A DNA stretch of 7,781 nt from Candidatus Omnitrophota bacterium. GTDB lineage: Bacteria; Omnitrophota; Gorgyraeia; Duberdicusellales; 4484-171. The DNA lies in contig JAFGHG010000159.1 in NCBI GenBank assembly GCA_016939345.1, positions 1 through 7,781 of the forward strand. Reading direction: 5' to 3'. Below the pieces are notes generated by a model that saw only the letters and a list, made by a program, of their open reading frames with translations, made no database searches and was not told where the DNA came from. A program made the position numbers and the translations under genes. Below, piece by piece: positions 1 to 6,538 of this stretch (position 1 is its first letter; each line of letters opens with the position of its first letter).

Positions 1-1534
1 AGCCCATCATTCCAAGAGGGCAGATATCTCTTCTTTAGAAAAAAGAGGTAATGTATTTTTTTTAGGAGCAAAGCCCTATGAAGATTTACCTAATTATATG
101 CAGTATTTTGATGTTTGTATAGAGCCCAGGATTGCCGAAAAGGATATACCTCCTCCTACAAAAGTCTTTGATTATTTAGCTTCGGGCAAGCCGGTGGTTG
201 CTACGAATGTAGAAGAATTAGATTGGCTCAAAGATAATATAAACCTTATAAATTGCAAAGAGGATTTTTTGGAGGCCATAAAGGAAGTTTTGGTCAATGA
301 CACCGAGATTTCTAAAATAGCCAGGATAAAAAAAGCCGAGGAAAACTCCTGGCAGATAAGGGCAGAAAATATTTGCCGTGAGATAGACCGGATAAGATCT
401 AAGAAGAAATTACTGGTTTTACCAACCTACTATATTGACCCCGAAAAGATGAAGATCAGAATAATTGAGCTTGCCAAAGGCCTTTCTATTTATTACCGGA
501 CCTATCTTTTGGCCTGGAATGCATCTGTAAGCAGTAATATTGTGATCCGGGCATTAACTTGTCTGCTTGATCTGTTTACACCCAGAAGAATATATAAACT
601 TAAAAGCTTAAACATGGTTAGGTTTCCTTTGCTGCACAGGCCGTTAAATCCGGCTTTAAAATTTAATTCCTATTTTTTAAGGGATTTTATCAAAAGAGAG
701 GCTATAGACATAGTTTTAAACGGGTCTTTCCATATGTTTTCAATAGATAAAAAAAGAGATTTTAAGTACGTATTAGACCTGGCTGATATGCCAACAGAAG
801 ACAAGAAAAGTTCTTTTGGAAAATTTAAATACAGGCAAACAGGAATCGAAGCCCAAAAAGCTGACCTTGTGAGCGCAGTCTCCGCAGGGCTGGCGTATTA
901 TATAAAACAGGATTATAAGATCGAGCCAAAAGTTTTGGTTAATGGTGCATATCTAAATAAATTTAGACTAATTAACTCAACTGATGTATCTAGGATAAAA
1001 GATAAATACTGCATGGCTGATAAGTTCATCATAGGATATGCAGGGATGATCGGCTCCTGGGTTGATGTAGATTTTTTGGTAAAGGTATTTAAAGAAGTTA
1101 AAAAGCAAATCCCTGAGGCACTGATCTTGCTTGTCGGGCCTTGCCCGAATTTAAAGCAACTGCGAAGCAGATATGCAGAGGATGATATTATCATAACCGG
1201 CATTGTAAGTAATAAAGAAATAGAAACCTATATTAATTGTTTTAACCTTGCTGTCCTGCCCCATGTAAAAAATCCCTATCAGGATATGGCTTTTCATATT
1301 AAATTAATCGAATATACTGCAGCCAGAAAAATGGTAGTCTCTACTCCTTTAGATGAAGTCAAACGATTGAATTTTCCTAATATTATTGTTGCTGACATGG
1401 ATGTTGGTTCATGGGCAAAGGCCCTATTAAAGGCTAAAGATATGGTTTGGCCCAATGATTGGGATAGTCTGGTTGAAAAATACGACTGGAAGGAAATTGT
1501 ATCATGCCTTAATAGCTTGATCGAGGGTTTATAG
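1..1534 (+). CDS. Tandem GT4 glycosyltransferase (5' end outside window)
   Basis: The reading frame is open to the left edge (first full codon at 2), so Met98 is internal and the gene is 5'-truncated. Residues before Met98 (NVFFLGAKPYEDLPNY) run smoothly into FDVCIEP and, at residues 21-40 counted from Met98, TKVFDYLASGKPVVAT. This is the nucleotide-sugar-binding C-terminal half of a GT4 domain, ending near ENSWQIRAENICREI (residues 82-96). After a short basic linker a second full GT-B enzyme begins: LLVLPTYY (105-112), KIRIIELAKGL (119-129), an acceptor half to about 300, then FIIGYAGMIGS (310-320), ILLVGP (343-348), ITGIV (366-370) and IKLIEYTAARKMVVSTP (401-417). GT4 enzymes move sugars from NDP-sugars to lipid-linked or growing glycans in the cytoplasm; the specific sugar cannot be read. 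It ends two bases before the next start. The GT4 calls are firm. The fusion is seen directly, but the first domain is incomplete here. Confidence 0.88.
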   Translation, partial: AHHSKRADISSLEKRGNVFFLGAKPYEDLPNYMQYFDVCIEPRIAEKDIPPPTKVFDYLASGKPVVATNVEELDWLKDNINLINCKEDFLEAIKEVLVNDTEISKIARIKKAEENSWQIRAENICREIDRIRSKKKLLVLPTYYIDPEKMKIRIIELAKGLSIYYRTYLLAWNASVSSNIVIRALTCLLDLFTPRRIYKLKSLNMVRFPLLHRPLNPALKFNSYFLRDFIKREAIDIVLNGSFHMFSIDKKRDFKYVLDLADMPTEDKKSSFGKFKYRQTGIEAQKADLVSAVSAGLAYYIKQDYKIEPKVLVNGAYLNKFRLINSTDVSRIKDKYCMADKFIIGYAGMIGSWVDVDFLVKVFKEVKKQIPEALILLVGPCPNLKQLRSRYAEDDIIITGIVSNKEIETYINCFNLAVLPHVKNPYQDMAFHIKLIEYTAARKMVVSTPLDEVKRLNFPNIIVADMDVGSWAKALLKAKDMVWPNDWDSLVEKYDWKEIVSCLNSLIEGL

Positions 1535-1536
1535 TC

Positions 1537-2403
1537 ATGGAACTATTAACTATTGCTTGTAATCTCTGCGGCAGCAAAGAGTATAAGCAATTAACCAGAT
1601 GCAGGATAGAAGATATTGATTCGGCGGTCAATATTGATGATTTGTCTATAGTTCAATGCGGCAATTGCGGCCTTGTTTATGTCAATCCTCAGCCAAGCTA
1701 CAGCCGGCAGGAGTTAAAAGGGCTTTACTCAGAAGAGTATTTTAAGGCTCCTTATATGCAATTTTATTCAAACGACAGCGGCACCCAGAGCAATGAGTCA
1801 TTTAAATCAAGGCTTGCCTGGATAGGCAGGTATACCAATCCGGGAAAGTTATTGGATATCGGCTGTGCCGGCGGAGGTTTCTTAAAGGCAGCAAAAGAAC
1901 AGGGCTGGGAAGCTGTAGGAGTAGAGGTTTCGGAAAGCGCTTCAAAACAGGCCCGGGATAGGGGATTTGAAGTAATAACCGGTCAATTGAAAGATGCCGG
2001 CTTTAAAGATTCAAGCTTTGATCTTGTAAGTGCCGGAGATATATTTGAGCATATTTGTGACCCTAAAAGTTTTCTTGAGGAAATAAACAGGATTTTAAAA
2101 AAAGGCGGATTGCTTTATTTAGCTGTTCCTGATTTTGATGGGTTGTATTATAGGTTAGCGCTGATTGTCTCAAAATTAAACAAGAAAAACTACTTTGTAT
2201 TGCCTCAGCACCTGTATTTTTTTACCAAAAAAACCTTAGAAAAATATTTTCTAAAAACAGATTTTAAGATATTAGACCGGCGTAGCTCCCAATCGACAAT
2301 CATTGATAAAGGGCTTAAAGCCTTTGCTTTAAGAGTATTGTTTTTTCTTGCCGTTTTAGCTGGAAAAAGAGACAGGATTTTGCTTTTAGCAGAAAAGAGA
2401 TGA
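1537..2403 (+). CDS. Class I SAM methyltransferase with N-terminal zinc site
   Basis: A 288-residue protein. CNLC (C8, C11) and CGNCGLVYVNPQPS (C41, C44) form a four-Cys zinc site typical of the Methyltransf_23-like group found in polysaccharide clusters. The Rossmann core follows: motif I LLDIGCAGGGF at 105-115, the acidic residue after strand 2 (GVEVSES, E130), FDLVSAGDIFEH at 161-172 and RILKKGGLLYLAVP at 185-198. The C-terminal HLYFFTKKTLEKYF (225-238) resembles the conserved 'H..FFt..tL' segment of this group. The last 25 residues are hydrophobic with basic ends. The enzyme probably methylates a sugar or glycan; the substrate and whether it is O- or C-methylation are unknown. GAGGG at 1523-1527, nine bases before the ATG, supports this start, and the gene follows the glycosyltransferase stop by two bases. 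It ends in TGA followed directly by in-frame TAG (2404-2406). Confidence 0.87.
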   Translation: MELLTIACNLCGSKEYKQLTRCRIEDIDSAVNIDDLSIVQCGNCGLVYVNPQPSYSRQELKGLYSEEYFKAPYMQFYSNDSGTQSNESFKSRLAWIGRYTNPGKLLDIGCAGGGFLKAAKEQGWEAVGVEVSESASKQARDRGFEVITGQLKDAGFKDSSFDLVSAGDIFEHICDPKSFLEEINRILKKGGLLYLAVPDFDGLYYRLALIVSKLNKKNYFVLPQHLYFFTKKTLEKYFLKTDFKILDRRSSQSTIIDKGLKAFALRVLFFLAVLAGKRDRILLLAEKR

Positions 2404-2404
2404 T

Positions 2405-2410
2405 AGGAGA
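2405..2410 (+). promoter_or_regulatory. Ribosome binding site fixing the start at 2418
   Basis: AGGAGA sits 7-8 bases before ATG 2418. It is the strongest Shine-Dalgarno match at any gene start in the window. It favours 2418 over the in-frame ATG at 2400, which lies upstream of this site and overlaps the stop of the preceding methyltransferase. The site shows that the zinc-ribbon part of the interrupted gene still has a good translation start. Confidence 0.65.
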
Positions 2411-2417
2411 AGATTAC

Positions 2418-2615
2418 ATGCTTAAGCACGCATACGTTTGTCCTGACTGCAAGAATGATTTAGACAAAAAGCAGGAATCTTATTATTGTCCGAACTGTTC
2501 TGTTGAGTTTAGGATTGTTAAGGAAATACCTGTCTTTGATCTAAAATTGCTCAAAATCCAGGATTTAGAAAGTGACAAGGGAAAAATTGTCGAGCTAATG
2601 CACGATAAATACTGA
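2418..2615 (+). CDS. Trm112-like zinc ribbon; N-terminal piece of interrupted methyltransferase-kinase gene
   Basis: A 65-residue product with CPDC (C8, C11) and CPNC (C24, C27), followed by FRIVKEIPVF. This is the classic zinc-ribbon plus 'IPVF/IPVL' strand of Trm112-like domains, which in many bacteria sit at the N-terminus of methyltransferases. The same domain heads the sister gene at 4449 (CPLC, CREC, then WKIKDGIPVF). The frame ends at TGA 2613-2615, yet the same frame stays open from 2616 into the methyltransferase at 2703. The codons between encode residues (for example RYEWIVYEKAADWN) that match the sister protein's linker (KEYIFHESRINWK). The piece is therefore best read as the N-terminus of one gene of about 2 kb broken by a single stop. 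A separate 65-residue partner protein, like free Trm112, is possible but less likely. Confidence 0.7.
   Translation: MLKHAYVCPDCKNDLDKKQESYYCPNCSVEFRIVKEIPVFDLKLLKIQDLESDKGKIVELMHDKY
2613..2615 (+). other. In-frame TGA interrupting the zinc ribbon-methyltransferase-kinase frame
   Basis: This TGA is the only stop between 2418 and 4437 in this frame. In the sister protein the matching stretch is KEGWRKAVE; here it is DKY*RQVLD, so the stop falls on the Trp codon. One G-to-A change (TGG to TGA), a sequencing error or recoding would each explain it. TGA is used as a normal stop at the ends of neighbouring genes (2401, 5517, 7664). Confidence 0.85.
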
Positions 2616-2702
2616 AGGCAGGTTCTAGATGAAAAGCTGAAAAAACAAAAACCTTTACGTTATGAGTGGATCGTTTATGAAAAAGCAGCTGACTGGAATG
2701 TA

Positions 2703-4439
2703 TTGCTTCCTTTAAGCCAGGATTCCCGCGTCTTGGATGCAGGGTGCGGGTGGGGGACATTAACTTTCCAGCTGGCCAAAAGTTATAAACATGTTTGGGC
2801 TTTTGACCGCTCAGATTGCGGCACAGAGTTTATTAAAATCAGAAGTAAGCAGGATAAAGTAGATAATATAATACCGGTGAGAGGCAATGTTTTAAAACTG
2901 CCCTTTTGCGATAATTATTTCGATCTGGTAGTGCTTAACGGAGTTTTGGAATGGATAGGCCAGGATGATGAAAGCCTTGATCCTTTGATTGTGCAGCAGC
3001 GGCTGCTTAAAGAATTTTTTCGGGTTTTAAAACCCAAAGGATATTTATATGTAGGCATAGAAAACAGATGGTCGGCAACTTATTTTCTTGGTGAGCCCGA
3101 GGGCCATGTAAATTTAAGGTTTATTTCTCTTCTGCCCCGCTTTACGGCCAGGGCATACCATAGAATAGTTAAAAAGACTCCCTACAGCGTATACACCCAT
3201 TCGAAGCGTAATTATGTCCGGATGTTTAAGAAAGCAGGCTTTAATGGAGTATCGGCTTATTCGCCGATACCTCAATATCACCACTATTCGAATATGGTGC
3301 CTCTGGATAATTTTTATGCCTGTAAATATTATGTTGATAAGCTCTTTAGCCATAAGAAGAAATTAGCTGTTTTTTTTAATAAAATCGTTAAAGCTTTTTA
3401 CTTATACAGATTGATGCCTTTTTTTGCTCCTTGTTTCAGTTTTATAGTCGCTAAGTCCGATAAGGATCCGGTTTCTGCATTATTGAGCCAAGATTTAGGG
3501 GAAAAATTCTTAGGCCAGAAGAGAAAAGCTTCTTTTATCTTAAACAGCAGCACAAATCACATAGTACTTATTCCTTTCATAGCCAAAGCAAAACAGCCCC
3601 TGTTTATATTAAAGACTTGCCGGTATGTTGATAATGATAGTTTTACAAAATTAGATGATGTCTATAAATACCTTAAAGAGCTAAATTCTGATTTTATTAA
3701 TAAAAGCATCCCGGATATTATATATGCCGGAAAATTCTGGAACCGGCAGGTTATTATTGAGAGAGCCGTAACTGGAAAAAATATCGATAGCTTTGTTAAA
3801 AGAGGCATAAACATAGCAGCTAATAAGCATAACGCCAAAAATATAAAAATTGTTTTAGATTGGATTACTAAATTCAATCAGGTAACTAAGAACTCAGAAA
3901 TAAAAATTTCGCAAGAAAGCCTTAACAATTATATTTTACCTGTTAAAGAGGCTATAGAAAGAGCAATAGCCCCTGAGTTAAAAGAACAGGCCTTAAAGAG
4001 AGTTAATGAACTTGAGGATTCTTCTCTTGGTAAAGCAATGCCTTTAGTCTTTCAGCATCGTGATTTTGGGCCTTCCAATATTTTGCTTGATGGAGCTACA
4101 GTTAAAGTATTTGATTGGGAGCTTTCCCAAAAATCTGCAGAACCTTTATATGATGTTTTCTATTTTATTTCAAGATACTGTTATCTTATGTATTATGATC
4201 CTAATAAACACGGTGTCCCTTATTTTCACACTTTGGCTCAATATACAGAAAAAACCTTTTTTCAAGGCTCGGGTTTCATGCATGAGCTTTTATCCAGCCA
4301 GATCAAGCAATATTGCCAAAGCCTGAACATAGATATCAATCTGGCCAAGATATTATTCCTATGGCAGCAAGCAGGAAAAAATAATAATCCCGGCATAGTT
4401 GATTTGTTTTTCAGCAAAGAAGACAGGTTTATTTTATAG
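2703..4439 (+). CDS. SAM methyltransferase-APH-like kinase fusion (C-terminal piece of interrupted gene)
   Basis: 578 residues from TTG 2703. Residues 1-253 are a class I methyltransferase: motif I RVLDAGCGWGTL at 9-20, AFDRS (33-37), GNVLKLPF (61-68), FDLVVLNGVLEWIG (73-86) and RVLKPKGYLYVGIENR (107-122). Residues about 275-578 are an APH/choline-kinase-like phosphotransferase. It has a candidate ATP-binding Lys (FILK, K304), the catalytic loop QHRDFGPSNI (451-460; H452, D454, N459) and the metal-binding DWE (471-473). All key kinase residues are present, so decay is not obvious downstream of the stop. TTG 2703 has no visible Shine-Dalgarno and would cut off the helix before motif I, so the true product probably begins at the zinc ribbon at 2418. 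A glycan or sugar is the likely substrate. The whole architecture recurs in the next two genes, so this is one half of an old tandem duplication. Confidence 0.8.
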   Translation: MLPLSQDSRVLDAGCGWGTLTFQLAKSYKHVWAFDRSDCGTEFIKIRSKQDKVDNIIPVRGNVLKLPFCDNYFDLVVLNGVLEWIGQDDESLDPLIVQQRLLKEFFRVLKPKGYLYVGIENRWSATYFLGEPEGHVNLRFISLLPRFTARAYHRIVKKTPYSVYTHSKRNYVRMFKKAGFNGVSAYSPIPQYHHYSNMVPLDNFYACKYYVDKLFSHKKKLAVFFNKIVKAFYLYRLMPFFAPCFSFIVAKSDKDPVSALLSQDLGEKFLGQKRKASFILNSSTNHIVLIPFIAKAKQPLFILKTCRYVDNDSFTKLDDVYKYLKELNSDFINKSIPDIIYAGKFWNRQVIIERAVTGKNIDSFVKRGINIAANKHNAKNIKIVLDWITKFNQVTKNSEIKISQESLNNYILPVKEAIERAIAPELKEQALKRVNELEDSSLGKAMPLVFQHRDFGPSNILLDGATVKVFDWELSQKSAEPLYDVFYFISRYCYLMYYDPNKHGVPYFHTLAQYTEKTFFQGSGFMHELLSSQIKQYCQSLNIDINLAKILFLWQQAGKNNNPGIVDLFFSKEDRFIL

Positions 4440-4448
4440 TTAGAAAGC

Positions 4449-5519
4449 ATGGAACAAAAAGAATTCGTATGTCCTTTATGCAAGAAAGAGCTTAGGCAGG
4501 AAGCTGATGCCTACCTTTGCCGGGAGTGCTCCTGTAAATGGAAAATCAAAGACGGCATTCCCGTATTTTTAAAAGAAGAAATACCCTACTGGGCGGAGAT
4601 ACCTCAGGTTGAAGCAAGGGCCTTTAACCAGCTGGCCCAAAAAGAAGGCTGGAGAAAGGCAGTAGAATCTTTAAGTTCTCAATCTTTGAAGGAATATATT
4701 TTTCATGAATCAAGGATAAACTGGAAATACTTCGTGCCTTCTGATGTTTCCGGAGTAATTCTAGATGCCGGAAGCGGCTGGGGAAGCTTATCTTTTCCCT
4801 TTAATGATTATTGTGAAAAAATCTATTCTCTTGAACCTGCCTGGGAAAGAATAAACTTTATAAAGATACGGCGCGATCAGGACCAATTATATAATCTAGT
4901 ACCGGTCTGTGGAGATACTTTAAACCTTCCATTTCCTGATTCTTACTTTGATGTTGTTTTTTACAGCGGGGTTTTAGAGTGGCTTGGGACTTCAAATACC
5001 AAGGAAAAACCTGATGATTTACAGAAAAAGGCTTTAGCAGAAGTAATAAGGGTCTTAAAACCCGGCGGCTCGCTTTATATAGGAGTTGAAAACAGGCTGG
5101 CTTTTTTTTATTTTCTAGGCGTTAAAGACCCCCATGCCGGTTTGCGATTCTCAACCTTGATGCCAAGATTTTTGGCTGATTTATATTCAAAAATAGTAAG
5201 AAAAAAAAGTTACCGCGAGTACCTGTATTCCTATAACGCTCTAAAGAGATTATTAAAAAAATCAGGCTTTGATGAGGTTAAGATATTTACCCCGATACCA
5301 AGTTACTTGAATTATAAATATATAGTTCCTCTTGATAGCGGATATCCGTTTAATTATTGGCTCAAAAACGTTTTAGCCACGAGGATCCCTTTTGCTTCAG
5401 CTGTTTTAAGGCTTATCTTCGGCTTTTTAAAAATTATTCCTCCCGTAACCCTTGTGGCTGTTTTAAAATATTTTGTTCCGGATTATGCAATAATAGCTGT
5501 AAAGTCAAAAAAGCAATGA
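4449..5519 (+). CDS. Zinc ribbon-SAM methyltransferase, intact paralogue
   Basis: 356 residues. The zinc ribbon has CPLC (C8, C11) and CREC (C24, C27), then KIKDGIPVF (32-40). A helical linker with EGWRKAVE (66-73) and EYIFHESRINW (82-92) leads into the methyltransferase: VILDAGSGWGSL (103-114), SLEPAWERI (127-135), GDTLNLPFPDSYFDVV (155-170), GVLEWLG (174-180) and RVLKPGGSLYIGVENR (201-216). The C-terminal YAIIAVKSKK matches FSFIVAKSDK at the methyltransferase/kinase border of the upstream gene. It starts nine bases after the upstream stop with only a weak AGAAAG as ribosome site. Its TGA overlaps the kinase start (ATGA), and a slippery A AAA AAG lies just before the stop. It is expected to methylate a glycan or sugar phosphate together with the downstream kinase; the substrate is unknown. 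Confidence 0.88.
   Translation: MEQKEFVCPLCKKELRQEADAYLCRECSCKWKIKDGIPVFLKEEIPYWAEIPQVEARAFNQLAQKEGWRKAVESLSSQSLKEYIFHESRINWKYFVPSDVSGVILDAGSGWGSLSFPFNDYCEKIYSLEPAWERINFIKIRRDQDQLYNLVPVCGDTLNLPFPDSYFDVVFYSGVLEWLGTSNTKEKPDDLQKKALAEVIRVLKPGGSLYIGVENRLAFFYFLGVKDPHAGLRFSTLMPRFLADLYSKIVRKKSYREYLYSYNALKRLLKKSGFDEVKIFTPIPSYLNYKYIVPLDSGYPFNYWLKNVLATRIPFASAVLRLIFGFLKIIPPVTLVAVLKYFVPDYAIIAVKSKKQ
5507..5513 (+). promoter_or_regulatory. Candidate -1 frameshift slippery heptamer A AAA AAG
   Basis: In the methyltransferase frame the sequence reads tcA AAA AAG CAA TGA, the in-phase heptamer known from dnaX frameshifting. A -1 slip here enters the kinase frame directly (AAA GCA ATG AGG), giving ...KSKKAMRDEL..., a product that aligns across the junction with the fused upstream paralogue. 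No strong upstream Shine-Dalgarno is seen. The nearest hairpin (AAGGA 5558-5562 with TCCTT 5574-5578) is short and about 45 bases downstream, so the usual stimulators are lacking. Confidence 0.35.
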
Positions 5520-6538
5520 GGGATGAACTTAAAAAAATAATTATCAGACAATTTCAAAAGGAACAGGGCAGGCTCCTTCAGCATAAAGATATTTCTTTTT
5601 TGCTTTATGCCAGCAGAAGCTGCGATATACTATTTTGTTTTATAAACTCCGCTAAAACTCCAAGGTATTTATTTAAGATCACCGCAAATAAAGATCTTTT
5701 TAGTTTTTTAAAAACTGAACAGTCGATTTTAGGAGAGCTTTCTGAATGTGATTTTCCTTCAATATCAGAAACTTTCCCCAGGGTATTAGGCCAGGGCATG
5801 GTTCAAAACCACTATTTTATATTAGAAACAGCAGGCCAGGGAGAACATCTCATTAATCATATATGTGCCTGTAAAAACAGCCTTGAGCAAAAAAAGATGA
5901 TTTTCTATAAGATCACTGATTGGCTGATAGAGCTGCACAAACAGACCACTTTAAACCCTAAAGACTCTAGAGAAGGTCTTCTCGAAGAAAATTTTAAAGA
6001 GACCCTTGCCCTTTATAAGAAAAAACACGGTCTTGGACAGGCAAAGGAAGAAAAAATAATCTCAAGCCATAACCAGGTATCAAGTCTCTACCCTGCTTCT
6101 GCCTTTATCTTGCAGCATCGTGATTTTTCTCCCTGGAATATATTATATAATAGGAAAAAGGGAGATATTTTTGTTTTCGATTGGGAATACGGGGCATTCC
6201 AAGGTTTGCCTTTGATAGATTTACTGAATTTTGCTATTGATTTTAAAGGCATAATCTCAGCCCAAGATAAAGCCCAAAAAATTACCTCAAAGTTTTCTTT
6301 ATCGATCAATGTAAACATATCCTATGCCGGCAAAGATGATTTTCTCGATGCTTTTTACAATAAAAATCAGTATTCTCTATTGTTATCCGGCTGTGTTAGT
6401 AAATACTGCCAAGAGTTTAATCTTAGCAGTAAGTCATCAGAATATCTATTTTTGCTTTTTATTTTAAGGCATCTTTATAGGGAGGGGTGTTTTCTTGATT
6501 TGTTTTTGGAGAAAGGCTGTCCCTTTATCTTTAAGTAA
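5516..6538 (+). CDS. APH/choline-kinase-like phosphotransferase
   Basis: 340 residues from ATG 5516, whose ATGA overlaps the stop of the methyltransferase. The frame is open further upstream, but that stretch is the methyltransferase read out of frame, so the short start is chosen. The N-lobe holds a candidate ATP-binding Lys (YLFKI, K54) and the hinge-like HYFILETAG (99-107). The catalytic loop is LQHRDFSPWNIL (199-210; H201, D203, N208) and the metal-binding motif is FDWE (D222). The C-lobe includes a KYCQEFNL (296-303) segment matching QYCQSLNI of the upstream fused kinase. All hallmark residues of the aminoglycoside phosphotransferase/choline kinase fold are kept. In a glycan locus the acceptor is more likely a sugar or polysaccharide end than an antibiotic. 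No Shine-Dalgarno is visible, so translation probably depends on coupling to the methyltransferase or on a -1 frameshift. Confidence 0.85.
   Translation: MRDELKKIIIRQFQKEQGRLLQHKDISFLLYASRSCDILFCFINSAKTPRYLFKITANKDLFSFLKTEQSILGELSECDFPSISETFPRVLGQGMVQNHYFILETAGQGEHLINHICACKNSLEQKKMIFYKITDWLIELHKQTTLNPKDSREGLLEENFKETLALYKKKHGLGQAKEEKIISSHNQVSSLYPASAFILQHRDFSPWNILYNRKKGDIFVFDWEYGAFQGLPLIDLLNFAIDFKGIISAQDKAQKITSKFSLSINVNISYAGKDDFLDAFYNKNQYSLLLSGCVSKYCQEFNLSSKSSEYLFLLFILRHLYREGCFLDLFLEKGCPFIFK

Noticed and set aside
913..1203. Minus-strand open frames such as 913-1203, 3114-3353, 4262-4483, 6475-6747 and 6989-7261.
   Set aside because: They are all antisense to well-supported genes, show no recognisable domain or ribosome site, and fit chance shadows of the coding strand.
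2400..2417. Alternative start ATG at 2400 for the zinc-ribbon piece.
   Set aside because: It overlaps the previous stop and lies upstream of the strong AGGAGA. Six extra residues add nothing conserved, and ATG 2418 gives the same length before CPxC as in the paralogue.
2613..2615. TGA decoded as tryptophan throughout (alternative genetic code).
   Set aside because: Trp is written TGG across the window, including the kinase DWE motifs. No other in-frame TGA occurs in the genes, and TGA ends several genes at sensible points, once backed by an adjacent TAG.
4053..4067. A 15-base identical repeat with 6113-6127 (CAGCATCGTGATTTT).
   Set aside because: It encodes the conserved catalytic-loop residues QHRDF in the two kinase copies. 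It is explained by gene duplication and active-site constraint, not by a mobile or regulatory repeat.
4060..4326. Plus-strand 88-codon frame inside the kinase domain of the fused gene.
   Set aside because: It overlaps the catalytic loop and C-lobe of a clear kinase in a different frame and has no family resemblance.
5357..5515. Upstream in-frame extension of the kinase, starting at 5357.
   Set aside because: This stretch lies inside the methyltransferase gene in another frame. Its translation is Cys/Phe-rich and unlike any kinase N-terminus, and ATG 5516 matches the domain border seen in the fused paralogue.
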